From Sandaracinaceae bacterium (GTDB lineage Bacteria > Myxococcota_A > Polyangia > Polyangiales > Sandaracinaceae): 60,487 nt of DNA. The notes beneath the pieces were generated by a model that searched no databases, was not told the origin of the DNA, and saw nothing but the letters and a program-made list of their open reading frames with translations. Below are positions 44,179 to 51,825 of the stretch, one piece after another; the stretch's first letter is position 1, and every line of letters starts with the position of its first letter. The stretch spans positions 1 to 60,487 of the forward strand of contig JAHBWG010000059.1 in NCBI GenBank assembly GCA_019637095.1, read 5' to 3'. The position numbers and the translations under genes are program-made.

Positions 44179-44928
44179 CTATAGCACCGGTCTGATGATC
44201 CGGTAGGTGCGGCTGACGTCGTACGAGCGCTCCTGGCCCGCGCTCGGCGCGCCCCACCCCGAGTGCTCGATGACGCGCGCGTAGCCGCTCGCGCGGTCTT
44301 CCCAGCCGACGAAGAGCACGCTGTGCGTGCCGACGGGCGTGCGGTCCGGGTGGTTCACGATGTAGAGCCAGTCGCCCGGCCGGATGAGGCCGAGGTCCGC
44401 GTAGGGCCCCGACGCGCGCCCGCCGTACACGGTGCGCCGGTTGCGCCAGCCCTCGTGACCGGCGCGCGCGAAGACCTCCGAGAGGTAGCGGTAGCAGGAT
44501 CCCTGGACGACCTGGTTCTGCGCGATCATGCGCCGCGCGGTGAGGATCACGTGGTAGCCGGGATCGGCGTGCAGGCGCGGGACGCTCGGCGCCGGCGCGC
44601 GCGCCGGCCGGGGCGCGACCCGGGGCGCCGGCGCAGGCGGCGCGGCGTGCGCGAGGCGCGTGACCGTCAGCGGCCCGAGGACGACGCCCGTCTCCGGCTC
44701 CACGATCGATCCGGGCTCTGCGTGCAGCAGCGCGAGCGCGTCGAGCGGGACGTCGTGACCGTCGAGGATGGGCGCGGCCTCGGGCTCGGCCGGCTCCTCG
44801 AGGACGGGGACGGGGGTGACCGCGACCGACGCGGGCGTGTCCGCGACCCGGGCGACCGACGCGTAGAGCCCGCCGATCATCGCCGAGGCGATCGATCCCG
44901 CGAGCATCAGCATCCTCAGTCCGTCCAC
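44179..44928 (-). CDS. Secreted NlpC/P60- or CHAP-like amidase domain protein
   Basis: A 249-residue protein with an N-terminal membrane segment (MLMLAGSIASAMIGGLYA), a long Pro/Ala linker to residue ~125, and a C-terminal papain-like domain. The likely catalytic Cys is in VVQGSCYRYLSEVFARAG, with IRPGDWLYIVNHP and the His in GTHSVLFVGWED, the order expected for NlpC/P60 or CHAP amidases. It may cut peptidoglycan or another periplasmic amide bond. GTG start at 44928. It stands 74 bp before the barrel gene on the same strand. Confidence 0.7.
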   Translation of the reverse strand: MDGLRMLMLAGSIASAMIGGLYASVARVADTPASVAVTPVPVLEEPAEPEAAPILDGHDVPLDALALLHAEPGSIVEPETGVVLGPLTVTRLAHAAPPAPAPRVAPRPARAPAPSVPRLHADPGYHVILTARRMIAQNQVVQGSCYRYLSEVFARAGHEGWRNRRTVYGGRASGPYADLGLIRPGDWLYIVNHPDRTPVGTHSVLFVGWEDRASGYARVIEHSGWGAPSAGQERSYDVSRTYRIIRPVL

Positions 44929-45043
44929 GCGTGCACGCGGAGCACGACCCGTTCCGTCGCGCGCAGCCCCGCCGAACCGGGCACGCGCGAGCCCGAGGCA
45001 GCCAACCGTCGTTCACGATCGGCGGGTCGCCGAGGTCACGCGC

Positions 45044-45574
45044 TCAATCGTCGGCGCGGTCGGCGGCGAAGCGCAGCCCGATGGACTCGGCGGCGTTCGA
45101 CGCGTTCGCGAGCACGGCCTCTTCGCGGCCGGCGGGGATCCACACCTCGAAGCGCATCGCGTACTCGCCTGCCTCGCCGCGCTCGTCGTGCTCCGCGTCG
45201 AAGCGCACCACGTTGGCGCCGAGCTCGGCGAAGCCCTCCGCGAGCCGCGCGAGCAGGCCCGGCCGGTCGAGCCCGCGCATGCGCACGACGTGCGTCGCGC
45301 GGCCGCTCTGCGCGTGCACGTGCCCGAGGCGGAACGGGCGCACGGCGACCTCGGCCGCCTCGAGCGCCGGCAGCGCCCGCAGCGCGCGCTCGACCTCGGC
45401 CTCCTCGAGCGCGTCGGGCAGCGCGCACACACACGTCAGCGAGGCCTCCTCGCCGAGCACCGCGAAGCTCGCGTCGCCGAGATCGCCGCCGAGCTCGTAG
45501 AGGCGGCCGGCGACCGCCGCGAGGAGACCCCGGTCGTCGGGGCAGGAGACGTGGATGCGCAGGTGCTTGGCCAT
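45044..45574 (-). CDS. Double ACT-domain regulatory protein (GcvR-like)
   Basis: A 176-residue cytoplasmic protein made of two ACT domains: KHLRIHVSCPDDRGLLAAVA at the N-terminus and HVVRMRGLDRPGLLARLAEG from about residue 85. Both have the DRGLL/DRPGLL turn that binds amino acids in ACT domains. Stand-alone double-ACT proteins include the glycine-cleavage repressor GcvR, which acts by protein contact. No partner gene is adjacent. The ATG at 45574 removes an unrelated Cys/Arg-rich extension. Confidence 0.85.
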   Translation of the reverse strand: MAKHLRIHVSCPDDRGLLAAVAGRLYELGGDLGDASFAVLGEEASLTCVCALPDALEEAEVERALRALPALEAAEVAVRPFRLGHVHAQSGRATHVVRMRGLDRPGLLARLAEGFAELGANVVRFDAEHDERGEAGEYAMRFEVWIPAGREEAVLANASNAAESIGLRFAADRADD

Positions 45575-45735
45575 GGGATCGGCGCATATGCCCCGTCCGC
45601 AGCGCGGGGGCAACCACCTGCCCGCGTCCCTGCCGGTGCGTGAGCGACAGCCACACCGCCGCCGCGTGGCACACGCCGCGGCACACACGCGAGCGCGGCG
45701 CGCGCGCTGGCACGCGCGCTGCGGTGGCGCGGGGC

Positions 45736-46449
45736 ATGACCCACCTTCGCTTCCGCCGCTCCTTCCGCCTGTGGACCGCCGCCGCCGCGCTCTTCGCGAT
45801 CTGCGCCGCCTGCACCTACTCGGAGGGCGAGCGCGCCGCGTCCGGCGGCGCGTGCCCCGAGGGGGAGGTCTGCTCCGGCGTGACGCCGGACGGGCTCACG
45901 TTCTACGGCCCGCTGCCCGGCGAGAACCAGGGCTCGCTCGACTTCCTGCGCGCCGTCGCGGTCGGCGGCACGCAGGTGCTCCAGATCGGCGGGCCGCGCG
46001 AGGCGGTGCGCGACGCGTCGGTCGTCTCGAGCGCCTCCTGGTTCCTCACCGTCGAGGGCGACGCCGAGGCCACGCTCGGCGACCGCGCGATCGCGCTGCG
46101 CGGTGTCTCGCCCGGCGAGTCCCACGTGCGGGTGCTCGCGCCGGGGACGGCCGAGCTGCTCGACCGCGTCCTGCTGCGCGTCGCGCGCGTCGCCTCGGTC
46201 GACGCCAACGTGCTCGACACGGGCGGCGTGCGCGCCGGCATGCCCGCGTCGGTCGTCTTCCGCCTCTTCGACGAGCAGGGCGAGCGCCTCGTCGACGAGT
46301 CGATGGAGATTACCAGCGAGGACGTCGAGCACGCGCGCGTGACGTGGGACTGCATCGACTTCGACGCGCCGGAGCGCGCCGAGCGCGTGTCCTTCACCGT
46401 GCGCGCCGGGCACCGCCGCTGGACGGTCGAGATCCCCGTCGTGCGCTGA
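45736..46449 (+). CDS. Lipoprotein of unknown function
   Basis: A 237-residue lipoprotein (AAALFAICAACTYS, Cys about residue 26). The mature part is beta-rich with Ig-like character (WFLTVEGDAEATLGDRAIAL, GESHVRVLAPGTAELLDRVL, VSFTVRAGHRRWTVEIPVV). No family is recognised. The gene ends 16 nt from the convergent PAAR-like gene. No -10 box of the common type is visible upstream; the preceding 160 bp hold nothing else that I recognise. Confidence 0.65.
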   Translation: MTHLRFRRSFRLWTAAAALFAICAACTYSEGERAASGGACPEGEVCSGVTPDGLTFYGPLPGENQGSLDFLRAVAVGGTQVLQIGGPREAVRDASVVSSASWFLTVEGDAEATLGDRAIALRGVSPGESHVRVLAPGTAELLDRVLLRVARVASVDANVLDTGGVRAGMPASVVFRLFDEQGERLVDESMEITSEDVEHARVTWDCIDFDAPERAERVSFTVRAGHRRWTVEIPVVR

Positions 46450-46465
46450 CGGACCTCGAGCGCGC

Positions 46466-46873
46466 TCAGCCCCTCACGATGACGGTCGTCTGCGACGGCG
46501 CGACCTGCATGCCGGGCGGCGCGTTCGCGCTCGAGCCGTTGTGCTTGGTCGGCTTGAGCTGGTTGATGATGTCGTCGCCCTGGACCTTCACCTTGCTCAC
46601 GCCGGCGGAGTAGGCGGCCTTGTCCATGTTGGTCGCCGAGACCACCCCCTTGAGCGTCCCCGCCTCGTCCCCGGACGTCCGCGAGATCGACGACTTCTTC
46701 GTGATCACCGGCTTGTTGGCGATCTTGACCTTGTCGGCCGTGTCGCTCGCCTGCGTGCACATCCCGATGTTGGGGTAGGGCACCGGCACGAACGGCGCGG
46801 GCGGCGCCGGTGTCTTGCACACGTCGGGGAACGCGAAGCACTGACCGCCACCCTTGGTCGACGCGGGGAACAT
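46466..46873 (-). CDS. PAAR-like DUF4150 protein (type VI secretion spike tip-like)
   Basis: A 135-residue protein of the DUF4150 family, related to PAAR proteins that cap the VgrG spike of type VI secretion systems and connect to effectors. Conserved features are FPDVCKTPAPPAPFVPVPYP, KIANKPVITKKSSISRTSGDEAG and GVVSATNMDKAAYSAGVSKV. No toxin domain is fused, and no T6SS structural gene, effector or immunity gene is nearby, so it is an orphan here. A TATCCT box ends 7 nt upstream of the ATG. Confidence 0.85.
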   Translation of the reverse strand: MFPASTKGGGQCFAFPDVCKTPAPPAPFVPVPYPNIGMCTQASDTADKVKIANKPVITKKSSISRTSGDEAGTLKGVVSATNMDKAAYSAGVSKVKVQGDDIINQLKPTKHNGSSANAPPGMQVAPSQTTVIVRG

Positions 46874-46880
46874 GGAGACG

Positions 46881-46886
46881 AGGATA
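46881..46886 (-). promoter_or_regulatory. Putative -10 element (TATCCT), leaderless context
   Basis: TATCCT ends 7 nt before the ATG at 46873 of the PAAR-like gene. It lies downstream of the acyl-CoA dehydrogenase stop (46905), so the PAAR-like gene need not be cotranscribed with it. Confidence 0.45.
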
Positions 46887-46904
46887 GCGGCCCGGCGCCG
46901 CCGT

Positions 46905-48089
46905 TCAATAGCTGCGCGGCAGCCCGAGCACGTGCTCGGCCACCTGGTTGAGCACCATCTCGCGCGAGATCGGCGCCGTGCGCAGCAGCCGCGCGTTGAC
47001 GTAGGCGTCGATCATCCCCGTCTCGGCGCTGAAGCCGCTGCCTCCGAAGGTCTGGAGCGCGTGGTCCGCCGCCTTGATCGCCAGCTCGCCCGCGAGGTAC
47101 TTGCACATCGTCGCGTACGGGCCGATCTCCATCGGGCGCGCGCCCTGGTCGAACATCGTCGCGCACTTGTAGAAGAGCAGGCGCACCGCCTCGAGCTCCG
47201 CCTTGATCTCCGCGAGCGGGTGCTGGATCGCCTGGTAGCTGCCGATGGCGCGGTCGCCGAACACCTTGCGCTCGCGCGCGTACTCGACGGCCTTGTTCAG
47301 GAGGCGCTCGGTCATCCCGAGGGCGGCCGCCGCGGCGAGCGTCCGCTCCGCGTTGAGCACGTCGAACATCGGGATGATGCCCATGTGCTCCTCGCCGACG
47401 ACCGCCTCGCAGACGACGTCGTCGAAGTGCAACGTCCATTGCTTGAGCCCCTCGATGCCGCGCGTCGGCAGCTCGGTCATCGAGAAGCCCGCGGCCTTCG
47501 GGTCGACCATGACGACGTTGAAGCCCGCGGTCTTCGGGACGTTCTTGGCCTTGCGCTCCTCGTAGGGCATCGAGCGCGCGATCACGAGCACCTCGTCCGC
47601 GACGTCGACGCCGGTGATGAACGTCTTGGTCCCGTTGAGCACGATGTCCTGGCCCCGGCGCTCCGCGACCGAGACCATGCGGAACGAGTTCGAGCCCGCG
47701 TCCGGCTCGGTGATCGCGAACGCCATCACGAGCTCGCCCGACGCGACGCGCGGGAGGTAGCGCTCGCGCAGCGGGTCCGGGCCCGCGCGCAAGATGCAGA
47801 GCGCGTTCATCTGCGTGAGCATCACGAGCGCGCTGCCCACGCCCTCGCTGGCCATCGCCTCCATCGCGATCGCGAGCGGCGTCAGGCCCATGCCGGTGCC
47901 CCCGTACTGCTCCGGGATCAGCGAGCCCGCGAAGCCCGCCTCGGCGAGCTCGAGGAAGAACGAGCGATCGAGCGCTCCGTCCTCGACCGCGCTCCGGTGC
48001 AGCTCGTCCATGCGCGGCGCCCAGCGCTTGCCGAACTGCTTCGCGCTCTTCTGCACCATCTCCTGCTCTTCGGTGAACCGGAAGTCCAT
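46905..48089 (-). CDS. Acyl-CoA dehydrogenase
   Basis: FAD-dependent dehydrogenation of an acyl-CoA. The 394-residue protein has the whole family: MDFRFTEEQEMVQ, GGTGMG..PLAIAMEAMA, FAITEPDAGSN, VLNGTKTFITGVDVADEVLV and ERKVFG, with QTFGGSGF near the end. The usual C-terminal base segment (EGTSEI) is APISREM here, but LNAERTLAAAAALG offers Glu at the place used in isovaleryl-CoA dehydrogenase. Both point to a branched or long-chain substrate. A TACGCT box and a GAGGAGGC Shine-Dalgarno precede the ATG, so this gene has a leader. It could work with the carboxylase at 1.8-5.5 kb, which is only an inference. Confidence 0.92.
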   Translation of the reverse strand: MDFRFTEEQEMVQKSAKQFGKRWAPRMDELHRSAVEDGALDRSFFLELAEAGFAGSLIPEQYGGTGMGLTPLAIAMEAMASEGVGSALVMLTQMNALCILRAGPDPLRERYLPRVASGELVMAFAITEPDAGSNSFRMVSVAERRGQDIVLNGTKTFITGVDVADEVLVIARSMPYEERKAKNVPKTAGFNVVMVDPKAAGFSMTELPTRGIEGLKQWTLHFDDVVCEAVVGEEHMGIIPMFDVLNAERTLAAAAALGMTERLLNKAVEYARERKVFGDRAIGSYQAIQHPLAEIKAELEAVRLLFYKCATMFDQGARPMEIGPYATMCKYLAGELAIKAADHALQTFGGSGFSAETGMIDAYVNARLLRTAPISREMVLNQVAEHVLGLPRSY

Positions 48090-48154
48090 CGCTCGCCTCC
48101 TCGTCTCGCGCGGAGCGTACTCGATCCCCCGCCTCGCGGCGGCGCCGCGCTTGC

Positions 48155-48160
48155 TACGCT
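48155..48160 (+). promoter_or_regulatory. Putative -10 element (TACGCT), leaderless context
   Basis: TACGCT ends 7 nt before the GTG at 48168. Confidence 0.5.
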
Positions 48161-48167
48161 CGCGGCG

Positions 48168-49439
48168 GTGGCGCGCGTGTGGACGACGTTGGTGCTCCTC
48201 GCGGCGAGCGGCTGCGTCGAAGAGCACGCGGCCGCGTCCGAGCCTCGCGCCGTCGCCGCGGCGCCGGCGCTCGCGCCGCGGCGCGAGGCCGCGCCGCCGC
48301 CTGCCGTTGCCGCGCCTGCCGCCGCCGCGCCTGCCGCCGCCGCGCCTGCCGCCGCGCCCGGGCCGGTCGTCACCATCGCGGCGGCCGGGGACCTCGTGCT
48401 CAACCCGCACGCCCTGCGCGCGGTCCTCGACGACGGCGAGGGCGGGTACGCGCGCCTGCTCGCCGGCTACGCGCAGGCGCTCGGCGAGGGCGACCTCGCG
48501 TTCTTGAACCTAGAGCAGCCGCTCGTCGGCGACCTCGTCCCGCTCGATCCGGGCTGGCCGCGGCAGGACACGAGCCGGCCCCGGCGCTCGCCGGTGCTCG
48601 GCGCGACGCCGCCGCTCGCCGACGCGCTGAGCGCGGCGGGCGTCGACGTGGTGAGCGTCGCGAACAACCACGCGTACGACCAGGGCTACGAGGGGCTCGC
48701 GCGCACGCTCGGCGAGCTCTCGCGCGCCGGGGTCGGCGCGGTCGGCGGGGGGCCCGACGCCGACGCCGCGTACGCGCCGCTCGTCGTCGAGCGCGCCGGC
48801 GTGCGGATCGCGTTCGTCGCGTGGAGCGAGTTCTTCAACCAGCGCCCGAGCGGAGCGCCGGTCGCGCTCGCCGCGCGCTTCGACGACGCGCGCGTCGCCG
48901 CGAGCCTCGCGCGAGCGCGCGAGCGCGCCGACCTCGTGGTGGCGTCCGTCCACTGGAGCCGCGACTTCGCGCCGGGCGCCGCGCCGAGCGAGCGCCGGCT
49001 CGCGCGCCGCCTCGTCGCGCTCGGCGCCGACGTGATCCTCGGGCACGGCCCGCACGTGCTGCACGAGGTCGAGCGGCTGCCGAGCCCGCGCGGCGACGCG
49101 CTCGTGGCGTACTCGCTCGGCAACGTCGCGAGCGGCATGGGGCGCACCTACGTGACCGGCCAGCGCCCGCGCGGCTTCATCCACCCGGCGAACGTCACGC
49201 CGGAGGCGCGCGACGGCGCCGTGCTCCGCGTCCGCGCGCGCGTCGAGGGCGGACGGATCACGCTGGCGCCGCCGACCGCGGTGCCGCTCTGGACCGACAA
49301 CAACTGGCTCGCCGCGCAGCGCGGCCACGTCCCGCACCGCGTGCGCGTGCTGCGGCTCGCCGACGCCGCCGCCGACGTGCGCCGCGAGCGCCTGCCCCGC
49401 GTCGCGCGCGCCCTCGGCGAGGCGGTGAGCCTCGAGTGA
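48168..49439 (+). CDS. CapA-family (PgsA-like) metallophosphatase-fold lipoprotein
   Basis: A 423-residue exported protein: lipobox in LVLLAASGCVEE, then a Pro/Ala linker with several AAPAAAAP repeats. The folded part is a CapA domain: VTIAAAGDLVLNPHAL (first metal motif GD), FLNLEQPL (NxE), VVSVANNHAYDQGYEGL (NNHxxD), ASVHWSRDFAPGA, VILGHGPHVLHEVE and VAYSLGNVASGM. Family members take part in poly-gamma-glutamate capsule synthesis or act as periplasmic phosphoesterases. The GTG start is set by the -10 spacing. It ends about 10 bp before an insertion-sequence remnant. Confidence 0.87.
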   Translation: MARVWTTLVLLAASGCVEEHAAASEPRAVAAAPALAPRREAAPPPAVAAPAAAAPAAAAPAAAPGPVVTIAAAGDLVLNPHALRAVLDDGEGGYARLLAGYAQALGEGDLAFLNLEQPLVGDLVPLDPGWPRQDTSRPRRSPVLGATPPLADALSAAGVDVVSVANNHAYDQGYEGLARTLGELSRAGVGAVGGGPDADAAYAPLVVERAGVRIAFVAWSEFFNQRPSGAPVALAARFDDARVAASLARARERADLVVASVHWSRDFAPGAAPSERRLARRLVALGADVILGHGPHVLHEVERLPSPRGDALVAYSLGNVASGMGRTYVTGQRPRGFIHPANVTPEARDGAVLRVRARVEGGRITLAPPTAVPLWTDNNWLAAQRGHVPHRVRVLRLADAAADVRRERLPRVARALGEAVSLE

Positions 49440-49448
49440 GGTGAGGGC

Positions 49449-49538
49449 TGTAGGAGAATCGCGATGCGGTTCGAGAAGCTGGCGCGGAACTACCTCGCGT
49501 TCCTGCATCTGGCGTCGGCGCTTTCGTGGCTCACGTAG
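49449..49538 (+). pseudogene. C-terminal fragment of an IS5-type transposase
   Basis: The reading frame gives CRRIAMRFEKLARNYLAFLH followed by LASALSWLT and a stop. This is the usual C-terminal end of IS5-family (IS427-like) transposases, where FRRIATRxDKLARNxLAxxxLAxA is typical. Nothing of the catalytic DDE domain remains, and no terminal inverted repeats were found, so it is a scar of an old insertion between the CapA-like gene and the four-helix-bundle pseudogene. Confidence 0.7.
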
Positions 49539-49546
49539 AGTGGAGA

Positions 49547-49890
49547 TCAGCGGCAGAGCTTGGTGAGCATCGCGACCTCTCGCCCGAGCAACTCGATTCC
49601 GCGTGCGTAGCGGTCTTGATCGACAGCGCACAGGACCTTCAGGGCATCGAGCACGGCTGCGCACTCCATGGCCGAACCGCGCGCAATGGCGTAATGACGC
49701 GCCGCATCCGCATCCGAAGCTCGGCCCGCCGCCTCCGCGATGTTGAGCGGAGACGAAGTCGCCGCGCGACGTGGTTGGTCCGCGAGGTGGGCGTATCCCC
49801 GAGGAGCGCTCGCCGCCACCTCGACGGCCAGGGCGAGAACTCGATTGCGACGCGATACACGTCCAGGCGCTGGAAGCTGAGCATGGGCAT
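49547..49890 (-). pseudogene. Four-helix-bundle (23S rRNA intervening-sequence type) protein gene, frameshifted
   Basis: From the ATG at 49890 the start reads MLSFQRLDVYRVAIEF, the family N-terminus, but then goes out of frame. Moving the frame by one base near 49841-49843 restores LALAVEVAASAPRGYAHLAD, and the remainder RRAATSSPLNIAEAAGRASD and ARHYAIARGSAMECAAVLDAL continues to a stop at 49547. A single missing base therefore breaks an otherwise complete ~115-residue gene. Family members are found in intervening sequences of 23S rRNA and scattered in genomes; their function is unclear. Confidence 0.8.
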
Positions 49891-49936
49891 CTCATCGCTC
49901 GATCCCAGGTCCCGTTGCGTCCACGTCGCCGTTCAC

Positions 49937-50008
49937 GACCACGTCAACGACCACGTCAACGACCACGTCAACGACCACGTCAACGACCACGTCAACGACC
50001 ACGTCGAC
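49937..50008. repeat. Minisatellite 1: 12-bp unit GACCACGTCAAC, six copies
   Basis: Five perfect tandem copies (49937-49996) and one variant ending GTCGAC (49997-50008). The reverse complement of the unit is GTTGACGTGGTC, which is close to the units of the two following arrays, so this array is an inverted relative of them. Confidence 0.95.
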
Positions 50009-50040
50009 GCGACGCCCTCCCGCCGCGCAGCCTCGGGATC

Positions 50041-50100
50041 GTTGACGTGATCGTGATCGTGATCGTTGACGTGATCGTGATCGTTGACGTGATCGTGATC
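50041..50100. repeat. Minisatellite 2: 18-bp unit GTTGACGTGATCGTGATC, three copies
   Basis: Copies at 50041-50058, 50065-50082 and 50083-50100, with one extra GTGATC between the first and second. The unit is the reverse-complement type of array 1 with a GTGATC extension. Confidence 0.95.
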
Positions 50101-50131
50101 GTGGTCGGCGACGCGATTCGTTGACGTGATC

Positions 50132-50257
50132 GTGCTCGTGGTCGGCGACGTGCTCGTGGTCGGCGACGTGCTCGTGGTCGGCGACGTGCTCGTGGTCGTC
50201 GACGTGCTCGTGGTCGGCGACGTGCTCGTGGTCGGCGACGTGATCGTGGTCCGCGAC
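50132..50257. repeat. Minisatellite 3: 18-bp unit GTGCTCGTGGTCGGCGAC, seven copies
   Basis: Seven units in register from 50132 to 50257; five are identical, the fourth has GTCGAC for GGCGAC and the last begins GTGATC. It ends 20 bp before the stop of the alpha/beta hydrolase gene. The whole gene-free stretch 49891-50277 is made of arrays 1-3 and short linkers; I see no gene in it. Confidence 0.95.
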
Positions 50258-50277
50258 GCTTTGAGGACTCTCCCTAA

Positions 50278-51708
50278 CTAGAACGTCCCGAGGAACTTCG
50301 TCATGTACGACGCGACCTGCGCGGTGTCTTCGTTCGCCAGCGAGTGACACCCGAGCGTGAAGCGATCCTGGAACGCGGTGCCCGCCGCCTTCAGCGCGGG
50401 GAAGAGTTCGCCGCGCACGGTCTCGTACATGCCGAGCCCGTGATCGTTCTTGCCGCACATCAGGAGGACCGGCTGCGTGATCGCGGACGCGAGCGCGAGC
50501 TTGCTGCGCTCGGTCTGGTCGCGCGCGATGTCGAAGTACGCGACGTGGTAGCCGCGGCAGTAGACCTCCTTGCGGAACGTGTCCGCGCCCCGGAGCGCCG
50601 CGCGCCGGCCGGGCCACTTCTCGCTGTACCAGTACTCCTTCTGCGCGTCGTACGAGAGGAAGAACACGTGGCGTCCGGCGCCGCGGCCGATCTTCGCGAG
50701 CTCCGCGAGCGCGGGGCTCGGGCGGATCCAGCCCGCCGGCGCCCACGCGATCGCCTTCGGGAAGAGCTGCTGGCCCGGGTCGCCGTGCGCGAGGGTGAGC
50801 GCGAGGTTGCCGCCGAGGCTCCCGCCGCACGGCACGCAGCGCGACACGCCGAGCCGGCGCAGGAACGCGAGCAGGAACTGGTGGTAGGCGTCGACCGAGT
50901 AGCGCGCGTCGGGCTTGTCGCTGTAGCCGCACCCGGGCAGGTCCGGCACGATCACGCGGTAGCGCTCCGCGAGGCGCGCGGTCAGATCGTCGTACTCCTC
51001 GAGCAGCGAGCCGTGCCCGTGGATCAGGAGCAGCGTCCCGCGCGCGTTCGGCGGGGCGACGTCGATGTAGCGGACGCGGATCCCGTCGAAGGGCGGGCCG
51101 CTCACGCGGGCCCACTTGAAGGGGAAGGGCGAGGGGCGCACGTGCACCGGGCCGTACGGGTCCTCGCCCGCGTGGAGCTTGGTTCCGTCGCTCGTGAGCG
51201 CGGCGCCGAGCGCGCGGCGCTGGCTGCCCGCCGGCGTCAGCGGATAGACGCTGAGCCTCTGGAGCCGCGGCGCCATCGCGCCGGCCGCGACGTCGAGCGC
51301 GCCATCGCCCAGGCTCGAGTCGAGCCTCCTGGCGCCGAGCCGCAGCCGCGTCTCGAGGAGCGGGACGTCGGTCGGCAGGAGGTAGCGGCCGCCGGTCGAC
51401 GCGAGCATGTGGTCGAAGCCCGCGGTGCTCGTCGTGAAGCGGTCCACGCGCGCGAAGCCGCCGGCGCGCTCGCCCCTCGCGTAGTCGCGCGTCGCGGTCA
51501 CCCACGGCCTCGGGAGGTCGCCGACGTTGCTCGTCGACGGCGCGGGCGCGGGCGGCGGCTCGTAGAGCCCGAGGTCCACGGCCACGCTCGCGACCTTGCG
51601 GGCCCGCGCTCGCGCGCTCGCTTCGTCGAGCGCGACGCGCGCGCTCAGATCGATCCCCTCCGCCGCGATCGCCCGCTTCAGGGCGGCCAGCTCGTTCTCG
51701 AAGGTCAA
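50278..51708 (-). CDS. Alpha/beta-hydrolase with N-terminal helical extension
   Basis: A 476-residue cytoplasmic hydrolase. The first ~190 residues are a separate, uncharacterised part. The hydrolase domain then shows LLLIHGHGSLLEEYDDL (oxyanion HG), VPDLPGCGYSDKP, the nucleophile elbow CGGSLGGNLALTLAHG, Asp in CGKNDHGLGMYE and His in LGCHSLANED, so the triad is complete. This set resembles haloalkane dehalogenase/epoxide hydrolase-like esterases. No ATG or GTG start fits; TTG at 51708, preceded by GGGAGGGAA, is the best start, with a TATCGT box further upstream. The gene ends 20 bp from minisatellite 3. Confidence 0.82.
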   Translation of the reverse strand: MTFENELAALKRAIAAEGIDLSARVALDEASARARARKVASVAVDLGLYEPPPAPAPSTSNVGDLPRPWVTATRDYARGERAGGFARVDRFTTSTAGFDHMLASTGGRYLLPTDVPLLETRLRLGARRLDSSLGDGALDVAAGAMAPRLQRLSVYPLTPAGSQRRALGAALTSDGTKLHAGEDPYGPVHVRPSPFPFKWARVSGPPFDGIRVRYIDVAPPNARGTLLLIHGHGSLLEEYDDLTARLAERYRVIVPDLPGCGYSDKPDARYSVDAYHQFLLAFLRRLGVSRCVPCGGSLGGNLALTLAHGDPGQQLFPKAIAWAPAGWIRPSPALAELAKIGRGAGRHVFFLSYDAQKEYWYSEKWPGRRAALRGADTFRKEVYCRGYHVAYFDIARDQTERSKLALASAITQPVLLMCGKNDHGLGMYETVRGELFPALKAAGTAFQDRFTLGCHSLANEDTAQVASYMTKFLGTF

Positions 51709-51812
51709 AGGCGTTCCCTCCCGCGCGCGACGATACCGCCGTTCGCCCTCGCCGCGTGCCTGCGATGTGCGCGCCTCGGCGTCGTTCTCGTCGCGCGCTC
51801 GGCGCGGCCTGT

Positions 51813-51818
51813 TAGACT
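51813..51818 (+). promoter_or_regulatory. Putative -10 element (TAGACT), leaderless context
   Basis: TAGACT ends 7 nt before the GTG at 51826. Confidence 0.5.
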
Positions 51819-51825
51819 GCCGCCC

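Noticed and set aside
49937-50257. CRISPR array
   Set aside because: Units are 12-18 bp and directly tandem without unique spacers, and no cas gene is present.
49892-50277. Possible coding of His/Asp-rich repeats (DHVN, ADHEHV) across the minisatellites
   Set aside because: No start codon with a ribosome-binding site or promoter precedes them and the open frames are a by-product of units that are multiples of three.
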